Shown: piece after piece, positions 1 to 7,804 of the stretch
Numbering within the stretch: the stretch's first letter is position 1
Layout: the number at the start of each line of letters is the position of its first letter
Assembly (NCBI GenBank): GCA_004556565.1
Contig: SFGN01000026.1
Coordinates: 1-32,648, forward strand
Reading direction: 5' to 3'
From: Lachnospiraceae bacterium
GTDB lineage: Bacteria; Bacillota_A; Clostridia; Lachnospirales; Lachnospiraceae
DNA: 32,648 nt
The notes under the pieces: generated by a model
Told to the model about the DNA's origin: nothing
Databases searched by the model: none
What the model saw: the letters and a program-made list of their open reading frames with translations, nothing else
Made by a program: the position numbers and the translations under genes

Positions 1-107
1 TACGACGATATCCATCACTCCCGGCTCTGTTTTTGAGGTAAATAAAAATCGTCAAAGCCAGTAAAATCAATAGATTTAGGCTTGACAGAATAGGAAGGAT
101 GAGACAA

Positions 108-299
108 ATGAATGAGTTAGTCAAGAAGATAATGGAAAAAAACAGGAAATCAATCGATGAAAATTTTAGAATTATTATGGAAAATAAGTTGCCAACTGCT
201 GAGTTGATAAAATTAGAATTTGAGAGTATTAGAAGTTTGATTGACTATAGTGAAAAGCTGGCGCTTGAAGGTGAAAGTGCTATTGAAACTTTAGAATAG
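108..299 (+). CDS. small helical protein upstream of HicA-like toxin; possible antitoxin
   Basis: A 63-aa protein that I do not recognise. It is charged and predicted helical, with no membrane segment and no HicB-type fold evident. The start at 108 is preferred over the in-frame ATG at 99. A good ribosome binding site, AGGAAGG at 92-98, lies 9 bases before 108 but directly abuts 99. The next gene, 43 bases downstream, is a HicA-family toxin-like protein, so by position this could be its antitoxin. That role is inference only, because canonical HicB antitoxins are larger and have an RNase H-like domain plus a DNA-binding tail, neither of which is seen here. Confidence 0.6.
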   Translation: MNELVKKIMEKNRKSIDENFRIIMENKLPTAELIKLEFESIRSLIDYSEKLALEGESAIETLE

Positions 300-342
300 G
301 TTCTGCTGATAAAAACGGTAAAAGGGAAGGTAGGGTTTATAT

Positions 343-522
343 ATGGTAGATGCAAAAGAAATGAAAAAAATACTTCGTGCAAATGGGTACGATTTTATTC
401 GCTGTAAGGGTTCTCATTTTATGTATTCAAATGGGAAGAACACAATAGCGGTAAACAAGGATTTGAACTGTATGGTAGCACGAAGGTTGATAAAACAATA
501 TGACTTAGAATATGCGAAATAG
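343..522 (+). CDS. HicA-family mRNA interferase-like toxin
   Basis: A 59-aa protein with the HicA layout: an N-terminal helix (KEMKKILRANGY), then the conserved strand carrying the KGSH motif with the candidate catalytic histidine at residue 25, a following aromatic (Y28), a short basic strand, and a C-terminal helix ending RRLIKQYDLEYAK. HicA proteins are small double-stranded-RNA-binding-fold ribonucleases that cleave mRNA and are neutralised by HicB. The length matches the family. The ribosome binding site is AGGG at about 331-334. It sits between a 63-aa unknown protein and an acidic EF-hand-like protein that starts 13 bases after its stop. No HicB homologue is visible in the window. Confidence 0.8.
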   Translation: MVDAKEMKKILRANGYDFIRCKGSHFMYSNGKNTIAVNKDLNCMVARRLIKQYDLEYAK

Positions 523-535
523 GAAGGAAGCAACT

Positions 536-817
536 ATGGATTGGATGGATTTTAACAGAGATGGAGAAGTAGATGGATTTGAAACATATGTAGGATTGCA
601 GATGATGGCAGGCAGTCGACAGGAGGCAATTGCACTGACGGGAGATGATGCCTTCTATACCGGAAGTGATTCTTTGGAAGAGGATGAAGACGAGTTGACA
701 GATGAACTTGAAATGGCTGGGCTCGATGTAGATGAACTTGAATACATGGATGAGGACGAACGCAGAGAGGCTCTGGAAGATGCAGGGCTGGATCCAGATG
801 ATTATGACGAATTTTAA
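536..817 (+). CDS. small acidic protein with EF-hand-type calcium-binding loop
   Basis: A 93-aa, very acidic protein. Residues 5-16 (DFNRDGEVDGFE) match the 12-residue EF-hand loop, with D1, N3, D5, G6, hydrophobic 8, D9 and E12 all in place. The C-terminal half is rich in Asp and Glu (DELTDELEMAGLDVDELEY). The start at 536 has the upstream site AGGAAGG about 8 bases away, while an in-frame ATG at 512 overlaps the hicA-like gene and has no such site. Only one EF-hand is evident. There is no signal peptide. Calcium binding is inferred from the loop, and the function is unknown. An acidic DNA-mimic role is another possibility, but nothing shows it. Confidence 0.7.
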   Translation: MDWMDFNRDGEVDGFETYVGLQMMAGSRQEAIALTGDDAFYTGSDSLEEDEDELTDELEMAGLDVDELEYMDEDERREALEDAGLDPDDYDEF

Positions 818-820
818 TGA

Positions 821-850
821 GGAGGCAGGGAATTTGAATTTCCTGCCTTC
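821..850 (+). terminator. hairpin after the acidic-protein gene, possible terminator
   Basis: A stem of GGCAGG (824-829) with CCTGCC (842-847), extended on both sides by A-T and G-U pairs, lies directly after the stop at 817. No clear U-tract follows, so termination is uncertain. From 851 to the promoter at 953 there is no gene. Only three short ACCAGG direct repeats (starting at 881, 890 and 898) are noticeable. Confidence 0.4.
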
Positions 851-952
851 CTGTCATGATTGCTCCATGGTTGTTCACGAACCAGGCAAACCAGGCTACC
901 AGGTTCTGTCTCAGGAAAACAAACAAGAGTTGCGAGAAGTCGAAAGTTCTGT

Positions 953-981
953 TTTACAAAATACACATAATTTGTTATAAT
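953..981 (+). promoter_or_regulatory. strong sigma-A-type promoter for the defence operon
   Basis: TTTACA at 953-958 and a perfect TATAAT at 976-981 are separated by 17 bases, which is optimal vegetative spacing. Predicted transcription would start near 988, about 90 bases before the HTH regulator gene at 1079. Because the following genes are tightly spaced, this promoter probably drives the regulator and a long stretch of the defence genes. Confidence 0.75.
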
Positions 982-993
982 ATCAGATGGATT

Positions 994-1012
994 ATTGTGT
1001 CTTGTGCACAAT
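994..1012 (+). promoter_or_regulatory. palindrome just downstream of the promoter, candidate operator
   Basis: A perfect 10-bp palindrome, TTGTGCACAA, lies at 1002-1011. A wider inverted pair, ATTGTG (994-999) and CACAAT (1007-1012), overlaps it. It sits roughly 15-20 bases after the predicted transcription start, where a repressor would block transcription. The HTH protein encoded next is the obvious candidate ligand (autoregulation). This is inference from position and symmetry. Confidence 0.4.
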
Positions 1013-1078
1013 GGGATAGTGTATGGGATTAGGGCATACAATGTGTTTTCTGTTTGCTACAATTTCGGAGGAAGAAAG

Positions 1079-1339
1079 ATGGCTGTATCGTATAACAAAT
1101 TATGGAAATTACTAATTGATAAGGGGACAAACAAAACAAAACTTCGAAATGCGACGAATATGAGTAGCAGTACGATGGCAAAGTTAACAAAGAATCAACC
1201 GGTTGCGATGCCTGTTTTAGAAAGAATATGCGCAGAATTAGAATGCAATATAGAGGATATTATGGAATTTTACAAGCTTGATGAAGTGAAGCTTGAAATG
1301 CAGCAAAAGGAGGAACCGTCGGATGAAAGTATTCAATAA
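1079..1339 (+). CDS. Cro/C1-type HTH transcriptional regulator
   Basis: An 86-aa protein that is almost entirely a single helix-turn-helix domain of the XRE/Cro type (HTH_26-like). The pattern runs LWKLLIDKG, TKLRNATNMSSSTMAKLTK (the recognition-helix region), then LERICAELECNIEDIMEF, the typical closing helices. The start at 1079 has GGAGG about 8 bases upstream. A longer open frame back to 995 is unsupported. Its 3' end overlaps the start of the SNF2 helicase gene by 17 bases, so the two are translationally linked. Such small regulators commonly control restriction-modification or phage-defence operons. Its target here may be the palindrome at 1002-1011. Confidence 0.85.
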   Translation: MAVSYNKLWKLLIDKGTNKTKLRNATNMSSSTMAKLTKNQPVAMPVLERICAELECNIEDIMEFYKLDEVKLEMQQKEEPSDESIQ

Positions 1340-4300
1340 TGTTACAGATATCGTTCGCAACGATATGGCGGTTACAATGAAGAAGGGGAGTAAGGTTGCG
1401 ATTGCTGCAGCATGTTTTTCTATGTACGCCTATAACGAATTAAAGAAACAGTTGGAGAATGTAGATGAACTGAGATTTATATTTACATCACCTACTTTTG
1501 TTACTGAAAAGGCAAGCAAGCAGAAGCGTGAATTCTATATTCCACGCATCGGCAGAGAGCAGAGCCTGTATGGTACTGAGTTTGAGATTAAGCTTAGAAA
1601 TGAAATGACGCAGAAGGCTATTGCCAGAGAATGTGCAGAATGGATTAAACGTAAAGCTATATTCCGTTCCAACACTACCGGAGAAGCAATGGCTGGATTT
1701 ATGACCGTTGATAACAGAGAAGAGAAGGTGGCTTATATGCCACTGAATGGCTTCACTACAGTTGATATCGGATGCGACCGTGGTAACAACGCTTACAATA
1801 TGGTCAATCGAATGGAATCACCATTCACTGAGCAGTACATGCAGATTTTTGAGAGTATCTGGAACGATAAGGACAAGCTGCAGGATGTTACAGACGTTGT
1901 AATAGACAACATTACATCTGCTTACAATGAGAATTCTCCGGAGTTTATCTATTTCATGACACTGTTCCATGTGTTCAGCGAATTCCTGGATGATATTTCA
2001 GAGGATGTACTTCCTAACGAGGCTACAGGTTTTAAGCAGAGCAAGATCTGGAATCTGCTTTATGACTTCCAGAAGGATGCGGTACTTGCAATTATCAATA
2101 AGCTTGAAAAGTATAATGGCTGTATCCTGGCAGACAGTGTAGGTCTTGGTAAGACATTCACGGCTCTTGCAGTTGTAAAGTATTACGAAAACAGAAATAA
2201 GACAGTGCTGGTTCTTTGCCCTAAGAAGCTGGCTGAGAACTGGAATACATACAAGGATAACTATGTAAATAATCCGATTGCTTCTGACAGATTGAACTAT
2301 GATGTTTTGTTCCATACAGATTTATCACGTAATGGTGGTTTTTCTAATGGACTTGATTTGGATAGATTGAACTGGGGTAACTATGACCTGGTTGTAATTG
2401 ATGAATCACATAACTTCCGTAACGGTGCCGGTACACATGCCAATACCGTTGAGAACAGATATGTGAAGTTAATGGATAAGATTATCCGTGCCGGTGTAAA
2501 GACAAAGGTGCTGATGCTTTCAGCTACTCCGGTAAACAATAGATTTGTGGATCTGAGAAATCAGCTGGCTATTGCATACGAAGGTGACGCAGAGAACCTT
2601 GATAGTAAGCTGAATACAAGTAAGTCTCTGGAAGATATCTTCCGCCAGGCACAGAAGGCTTTCAACGCATGGAGCAAGCTGGATCCAGAGGACAGAACGA
2701 CAGATACACTTCTTAGAACGCTTGATTTTGATTTCTTTGAGGTGCTGGATAGTGTAACGATTGCGAGATCCAGAAAGCATATTGAGAAATATTACAGTAC
2801 AGCAGAAATTGGTAAATTTCCTGAGAGGTTGAAGCCTATATCATTAAGACCTAACCTGACTTCTTTGGAATCTGCAATCAGCTACAATCAGATTTATGAA
2901 CAGCTGATGCTGCTTACACTGTGCATTTATACGCCGTCAAATTATATCTTCCCAAGTAAGCTGGATAAGTATATGGATTTGACACATAACAAGGGTGCAA
3001 ACCTTACCCAGAAAGGTCGAGAAGAAGGTATCAGAAGACTTATGAGTATTAACCTGCTCAAACGATTGGAGTCTTCGGTTTATTCCTTCAATCTTACCTT
3101 GTCAAGAATCAGAAATCTTATCACTAATACGATTTCTGCAATCGATAGATTTGAGAAGTATGGTAATGCCGATATCGATATGTATGAAGCTGCTGAAGAT
3201 GAATTCGATATGGATGATGGCAATACTGAATATTTCACAGTTGGTAAGAAGGTAAAGATTGACCTTGCAGATATGGATTACAAGAGCTGGAGAGATGAAC
3301 TGAAAGCTGATGCAGAGGTACTTGAACTTCTGACTCTGATGGTAGCTGATATTACTCCGGAATATGATACTAAGCTACAGACTCTTTTTGACCTTATTTC
3401 CAAGAAGGTTGAGAATCCTATCAACGAAGGCAATAAGAAGATTCTTATCTTTTCAGCGTTCTCAGATACAGCAGATTACCTGTATGAAAACGTAAGTACT
3501 TTCGTGAAGAAAAAATATGGTTTGGATACTGCAATTATCACCGGTACCACAGATGGCAAATCAACGATAAAGGGATTGAAGGCAACACTTAACAATGTGC
3601 TTACCTGTTTCTCACCGATATCAAAGGGGAAGGCAGTGCTGATGCCGAATAATGATTATAATATCGACATTCTCATTGCAACTGACTGTATTTCAGAAGG
3701 TCAGAACCTGCAGGATTGTGACTATCTTGTAAACTATGATATTCACTGGAACCCTGTAAGAATTATACAGAGATTTGGTCGTGTAGACCGTATCGGAAGT
3801 AGGAACAAATATATTCAGCTTGTAAACTTCTGGCCGGATATGACACTGGATGATTATATCAATCTGAAATCTAGGGTTGAGACAAGAATGAAGATTTCCA
3901 TTATGACTTCTACAGGTGATGATGACCTCATCAATGCAGAAGAAAAGGGTGATCTGGAATATAGAAAGCAGCAGCTTAAGAGACTTCAGGAAGAGGTTGT
4001 GGATATCGAAGAAATGTCAGATGGTATCTCTATTATGGACTTAGGTCTTAATGAATTCAGACTGGATTTGCTGGAATATCTTAAGACGCATCCTGATATG
4101 GATAAAAAGCCGAGAGGACTTCATGCAGTTGTGCCTGCAACAGAGGAACTTCCAGAGGGCGTTATCTTTGTTCTTAAGAATGTGAATAACAGTGTAAATA
4201 TTGATAATCAGAACAGAATCCATCCGTTTTATATGGTTTATATGGGCGTGGATGGTTCCGTAATATGTGATTATTTGAATCCGAAGCAGCTCTTGGATGA

Positions 4301-4553
4301 TGTTCGTCTGCTCTGCAGAGGAAGGAAAGAGCCGATTAAGGAAGTATATACAATCTTCAATGAGGAAACAGAGGATGGAAGAAACATGGCTGAAATGTCA
4401 GAGCTTCTGAGTGATGCTATTAATTCCATCATCGATGTCAAGGAAGAGAGCGATATTGACAGCCTCTTCTCAGCTGGTGGAACTTCGGCACTTATGTCTG
4501 ATGTATCCGGATTGGATGACTTCGAACTAATCTGCTTCCTGGTTGTGAAATGA
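1323..4553 (+). CDS. SNF2-family helicase with degenerate PLD-like N-terminal domain
   Basis: A 1076-aa SF2 helicase-like ATPase. Visible motifs are Walker A (DSVGLGKTF, about residue 274), a DEAH-box variant DESH (about 358), the SAT motif (LMLSATPVNNR, about 400) and motifs V-VI near 785-826 (ATDCISEGQNLQ, then QRFGRVDRIGS). This is the layout of SNF2/HepA translocases that remodel protein-DNA complexes. Residues 1-180 resemble the PLD-like N-terminal domain found on related defence helicases, but I cannot find an intact HxK nuclease motif, so it is probably non-catalytic. The C-terminal 150 residues are unassigned. The start at 1323 has AAGGAGG about 10 bases upstream; an upstream in-frame ATG at 1293 does not. 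It precedes DUF4391 and type III R-M genes, suggesting a composite defence system. Confidence 0.88.
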   Translation: MKVFNNVTDIVRNDMAVTMKKGSKVAIAAACFSMYAYNELKKQLENVDELRFIFTSPTFVTEKASKQKREFYIPRIGREQSLYGTEFEIKLRNEMTQKAIARECAEWIKRKAIFRSNTTGEAMAGFMTVDNREEKVAYMPLNGFTTVDIGCDRGNNAYNMVNRMESPFTEQYMQIFESIWNDKDKLQDVTDVVIDNITSAYNENSPEFIYFMTLFHVFSEFLDDISEDVLPNEATGFKQSKIWNLLYDFQKDAVLAIINKLEKYNGCILADSVGLGKTFTALAVVKYYENRNKTVLVLCPKKLAENWNTYKDNYVNNPIASDRLNYDVLFHTDLSRNGGFSNGLDLDRLNWGNYDLVVIDESHNFRNGAGTHANTVENRYVKLMDKIIRAGVKTKVLMLSATPVNNRFVDLRNQLAIAYEGDAENLDSKLNTSKSLEDIFRQAQKAFNAWSKLDPEDRTTDTLLRTLDFDFFEVLDSVTIARSRKHIEKYYSTAEIGKFPERLKPISLRPNLTSLESAISYNQIYEQLMLLTLCIYTPSNYIFPSKLDKYMDLTHNKGANLTQKGREEGIRRLMSINLLKRLESSVYSFNLTLSRIRNLITNTISAIDRFEKYGNADIDMYEAAEDEFDMDDGNTEYFTVGKKVKIDLADMDYKSWRDELKADAEVLELLTLMVADITPEYDTKLQTLFDLISKKVENPINEGNKKILIFSAFSDTADYLYENVSTFVKKKYGLDTAIITGTTDGKSTIKGLKATLNNVLTCFSPISKGKAVLMPNNDYNIDILIATDCISEGQNLQDCDYLVNYDIHWNPVRIIQRFGRVDRIGSRNKYIQLVNFWPDMTLDDYINLKSRVETRMKISIMTSTGDDDLINAEEKGDLEYRKQQLKRLQEEVVDIEEMSDGISIMDLGLNEFRLDLLEYLKTHPDMDKKPRGLHAVVPATEELPEGVIFVLKNVNNSVNIDNQNRIHPFYMVYMGVDGSVICDYLNPKQLLDDVRLLCRGRKEPIKEVYTIFNEETEDGRNMAEMSELLSDAINSIIDVKEESDIDSLFSAGGTSALMSDVSGLDDFELICFLVVK

Positions 4554-4624
4554 TAAATCAAACTTTATCAATTGTCGCGGCAATGAGTCAAATGCTCATG
4601 CAAGCATGGCACTTGACTCATTGC
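4551..4624 (+). repeat. two palindromes between SNF2 and DUF4391 genes
   Basis: First, TGATAAA (4551-4557) pairs with TTTATCA (4564-4570). Second, and stronger, GCAATGAGTCAA (4580-4591) is the exact reverse complement of 4613-4624. The stem continues inward with ATGCT (4592-4596) pairing with AGCAT (4603-4607) across a 6-base loop, leaving a 5-base bulge (GGCAC) on the 3' side. There is no U-tract, so it is not a standard terminator. It could be an mRNA processing or attenuation element, or a dispersed palindromic repeat. It fills most of the only sizeable gap in the early operon. Confidence 0.75.
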
Positions 4625-4652
4625 TCGCGCAAGTAGAAAGGTTGGTGATTAG

Positions 4653-5306
4653 ATGCTGGGATTACCAAAGACCACGGAGTTTAACAAAAGAATTCCAAAA
4701 CAGAAGTTCTATGAGAATTTGGAAATATCGCCTGCATTAAAGAAAGTATTTGTAGATCAGGTAAAAACAATCTACTGGAGAAATAAGATTGCTACAACGA
4801 CTGTAAACCTTGCACCGGGAACCGATGTAACAGAGATAGAGGTGTTTGAGGTAAAACTGAGTGAGCAGTCACTGGATGAAGGAATGCTTCGTCAGATGGA
4901 TAAGGAAATACCTTATCACATTCTGTTTCTCCTGGAATATCAGGGCAAATATCAAGCTTGGATTGGATATAAAGAGGCTTCTGCATCCGGAATCGCTGCA
5001 TTCAAGGTGAATAAGTATTATCACACAGAATGGATGGAAGAAGTTGACCTGCCGGTGAAGCTTGAAGGATTGGATATTGATTCGGTCTATGAGAATTTCG
5101 TAAAGCAGATCGCAGGGGATAAGCTGCAGGCAGTAGAAGCTGGCGAATCCCTGAAAGATACAGTTGCCAGAGAAGAAGAAAAGGAAAATCTAAGAAAACA
5201 GATTGCCAATCTTCAGGCAAAGATAAAAAAGGAAAAGCAGCTGAACAAACAGATACAAATGAACACTGAGCTTAAGAAACTCAAGAAAGAATTGGAGGCA
5301 ATGTAA
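4653..5306 (+). CDS. DUF4391 domain protein
   Basis: A 217-aa protein matching the DUF4391 pattern as I know it: an N-terminal LGLPKTTEFNKRIPKQKFYENL, a central strand-rich region (EIEVFEVKLSEQ, then PYHILFLLEYQGKYQAWIGYKE), and a C-terminal coiled coil from about residue 165 rich in Lys and Glu (KENLRKQIANLQAKIKKEK). The molecular function of the family is unknown to me. It often sits between a SNF2 helicase and a type III-like methyltransferase, as here, so it may be a bridging or specificity subunit (inference). Its stop overlaps the next ATG by one base (TAATG at 5304-5308). Confidence 0.8.
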   Translation: MLGLPKTTEFNKRIPKQKFYENLEISPALKKVFVDQVKTIYWRNKIATTTVNLAPGTDVTEIEVFEVKLSEQSLDEGMLRQMDKEIPYHILFLLEYQGKYQAWIGYKEASASGIAAFKVNKYYHTEWMEEVDLPVKLEGLDIDSVYENFVKQIAGDKLQAVEAGESLKDTVAREEEKENLRKQIANLQAKIKKEKQLNKQIQMNTELKKLKKELEAM

Positions 5307-5797
5307 TGGACGATAAATATACACCAATTTCCCCAGATAGTCCTTTCGGACAAATGTTGGAAAAATTCAAAGGGGTTGATGTTTCTAAATTGACATCAGT
5401 TTATCCCACATTTGATTATGAGGCTATAAACCGACAAATGCAGGAACATCTTAAAGATATTGAAATAGAGCCTATAATTCCAGATGGATATTTTGAGAAG
5501 ACACAGGAATATCAACAAAAAAGTCTGGAAGTGTTGCAGTCTATCAACGAAAATACTGCAAACCTTTATACAATGGTCGAGTTGATTAGCAAGAGTAATG
5601 ATAAACAGGACGAACTGATTTCTCTGATGACAGAGGTGCTTTCATTGGCAAAAGCAAAAAGCAAGGAAGAAGCAGATACTCTGTTCAAGAAAATTATGAG
5701 CAAAATCAACGATACTGCCGATAGCGTAGATTCGATAATAAAAATCGTGGGCTGGGCGACAACCGTATATAATATGGTTCTCCCTCTACTACCATAA
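5306..5797 (+). CDS. small coiled-coil protein with hydrophobic C-terminus, unknown function
   Basis: A 163-aa protein I do not recognise. Residues 70-110 look like a helical coiled coil (QEYQQKSLEVLQSINENT). The last 20 residues (IIKIVGWATTVYNMVLPLLP) form a hydrophobic helix that could anchor in a membrane or pack against a partner. Both ends are coupled to neighbours: its ATG overlaps the DUF4391 stop by one base, and its TAA at 5795-5797 overlaps an ATG at 5797. The tight coupling implies equal expression with DUF4391 and the methyltransferase, and perhaps a complex. The start follows a purine-rich stretch (AAAGAATTGGAGGC). Confidence 0.7.
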   Translation: MDDKYTPISPDSPFGQMLEKFKGVDVSKLTSVYPTFDYEAINRQMQEHLKDIEIEPIIPDGYFEKTQEYQQKSLEVLQSINENTANLYTMVELISKSNDKQDELISLMTEVLSLAKAKSKEEADTLFKKIMSKINDTADSVDSIIKIVGWATTVYNMVLPLLP

Positions 5798-5811
5798 TGG
5801 AGGAAAAACTA

Positions 5812-7791
5812 ATGGATAAAATGAGAATGGAGTCAATTGATATGACTGCTCAGAATATAGAGAAAATCGGAGCTCTATTTCCTAACTGCATTACAGAAAC
5901 GGTAGATGAAAATGGAACTCCAAAGAAAGCAATCAACTTCGAACTATTAAAACAGATGCTTTCAGGAGATGTTCTTGATGGTGATGAGGCTTATGAGTTT
6001 ACTTGGGTAGGAAAGAAAGCTGCAATAGTTGAAGCAAATAAACCTATTCGAAAAACACTCCGTCCTTGTCCTGAAGAGAGTGTTGATTGGGATAATACAG
6101 AGAATCTATATATTGAAGGTGATAATTTAGATGTGCTTAAGCTATTACAAGAGAGCTATTTTGAATCAATCAAAATGATTTATATCGATCCTCCGTATAA
6201 TACTGGAAATGACTTTATTTATAATGACGATTTTAAACTTACAACATCAGAGTATTCAGAGGAAATAGGAGAATATGATGAAGATGGATATCGGTTGTTC
6301 AAGAATACGGACAGCAATGGCAGGTTCCATTCTGATTGGTCTTCTATGATTTATTCAAGACTAATGTTGGCAAGAAATTTATTGTCTAAGGATGGAGTTA
6401 TTTTTATCAGCATTAATGATAAAGAGATAAGTGGTCTGAAGGATATTTGTAATGAGGTTTTTGGCGAGCCCAATTTCCTGGCTACGTTGATTTGGGATAA
6501 GAATCATAGTGCTCAGGCTGGGATATTTAAAGTATATCATGAGTACATTTTAGTTTATTGTAAAGATGTTTTTCAAATAAAAACACCAAAATCTATAGAA
6601 CATGATTTGTTTGAGGCTGGGGCCATGAAAAAAGTATCTGGCAGACATCCAGCATCAGAATTTACATTTCCGGCAGGAACCAGGTTTGACGCACCAGATG
6701 GAACTGTTCTTGAGGGCGAATATGGCGAAACAGAAAAGGTGGTTGTAACTAAAGGTCGTATGATCGCAAAAGACGGAAAACTGTTGGAAGATGTAACCTT
6801 AAAGGCAGGTTTTACTCAAGCTAATCAAATGAAACAGTATTTTTATGGAGATAGGGATAGTCTGGTAGATTCTCAGGGGCAAAAAGTTGTTGAGTTCTAT
6901 TTTAATTCTACAGGCAAAATAAAAATAGTTAAAGAAAGAAGCGTCGAATCACCACAAACAACTTGCCACTATGGTACGCAGGGCGCAGCGTCAACAGAAT
7001 TAGCAAATTTATTTGGAATTGAAGAGAGTCCATTCAGTTCGCCTAAACCAGTATCGATGCTAAAGGATTTTATTATAAGATTTATGAATGATGGAGATAC
7101 AATATTAGATTTCTTTTCAGGTAGCGCAACGACTGCTCATGCTGTATTTGAGACAAATCTTCAAAGTAGTATGAATGTTAAGTACATTCTTGTTCAGATT
7201 GCTGAAGATTTAGATAAAAGTCTTAAATCGGCTCAAAAAGATGCGGTTAGAACATTGCAGGTAGGAATAGAATTACTAGATAAAATAAATAAGCCTCATA
7301 CGATTTGTGAAATAGGAAAAGAACGTATTCGTAGAGCAGGTAAAAAGGTTTGTGAAAGCACTTCTGGTAATTCCCCAAAGCTTGACGTGGGCTTTAGAGT
7401 ACTAAAATTAGACGATTCTAATATGAATGATGTATATTACAGCCCGGCAGAATATTCACAAAATATGTTGGCTATGTTGGAATCTAACGTTAAATCAGAC
7501 AGAACGGACTTAGATCTCTTATTTGGATGTCTTCTTGAATGGGGATTACCATTGTCGCTGCCTTACAGCTCAGAGAAGGTTGAAGGGTGCACAGTTCACA
7601 ATTACAACGATGGAGATTTGATTGCATGCTTTGATGAGAATATCCCTGATTCTGTAATCAAGGCAATTGCAAAACAGCAGCCTCTTAGAGCAGTATTCAG
7701 AGATAGCAGCTTTGCAGGAAGTCCATCAAAGATTAATGTAGGTGAAATCTTTAAGCTTATGGCACCAGATACAACAGTAAAAGTAATCTAA
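5812..7791 (+). CDS. mod: type III restriction-modification DNA methyltransferase (Mod)
   Basis: A 659-aa N6-adenine methyltransferase of the beta class. Motif IV is DPPYNTGNDF (D at about residue 126). The SAM-binding motif I follows much later as ILDFFSGSATTAHAVF (about 430), the permuted order typical of Mod subunits. The region between (about 240-400) would be the target recognition domain and sets sequence specificity, which cannot be read here. In type III systems Mod forms the recognition complex that methylates host sites and loads Res. GGAGG at 5799-5803 is 8 bases before ATG 5812. An ATG at 5797 that overlaps the previous stop would add five residues, and is possible through coupling. 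The Res gene follows after 13 bases. Confidence 0.93.
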   Translation: MDKMRMESIDMTAQNIEKIGALFPNCITETVDENGTPKKAINFELLKQMLSGDVLDGDEAYEFTWVGKKAAIVEANKPIRKTLRPCPEESVDWDNTENLYIEGDNLDVLKLLQESYFESIKMIYIDPPYNTGNDFIYNDDFKLTTSEYSEEIGEYDEDGYRLFKNTDSNGRFHSDWSSMIYSRLMLARNLLSKDGVIFISINDKEISGLKDICNEVFGEPNFLATLIWDKNHSAQAGIFKVYHEYILVYCKDVFQIKTPKSIEHDLFEAGAMKKVSGRHPASEFTFPAGTRFDAPDGTVLEGEYGETEKVVVTKGRMIAKDGKLLEDVTLKAGFTQANQMKQYFYGDRDSLVDSQGQKVVEFYFNSTGKIKIVKERSVESPQTTCHYGTQGAASTELANLFGIEESPFSSPKPVSMLKDFIIRFMNDGDTILDFFSGSATTAHAVFETNLQSSMNVKYILVQIAEDLDKSLKSAQKDAVRTLQVGIELLDKINKPHTICEIGKERIRRAGKKVCESTSGNSPKLDVGFRVLKLDDSNMNDVYYSPAEYSQNMLAMLESNVKSDRTDLDLLFGCLLEWGLPLSLPYSSEKVEGCTVHNYNDGDLIACFDENIPDSVIKAIAKQQPLRAVFRDSSFAGSPSKINVGEIFKLMAPDTTVKVI

Positions 7792-7804
7792 GGAGGAGAG
7801 GCTA

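Noticed and set aside
2..64. Open frame entering from the left edge (about 20 residues to a TAA at 62-64)
   Set aside because: Too short to identify, and with no upstream sequence it cannot be told from chance.
82..87. TTGACA resembling a -35 box before the first gene
   Set aside because: No -10 hexamer lies 16-18 bases downstream; the sequence there is already coding.
881..903. Three ACCAGG units as a mini-repeat or CRISPR remnant
   Set aside because: Units are only 6 bases with 2-3 base gaps, far too short and close for a CRISPR array.
552..926. 124-aa minus-strand open frame rich in His and Leu
   Set aside because: It is the mirror of the acidic EF-hand gene; Asp/Glu codons read in reverse give His/Leu, and it has no ribosome site.
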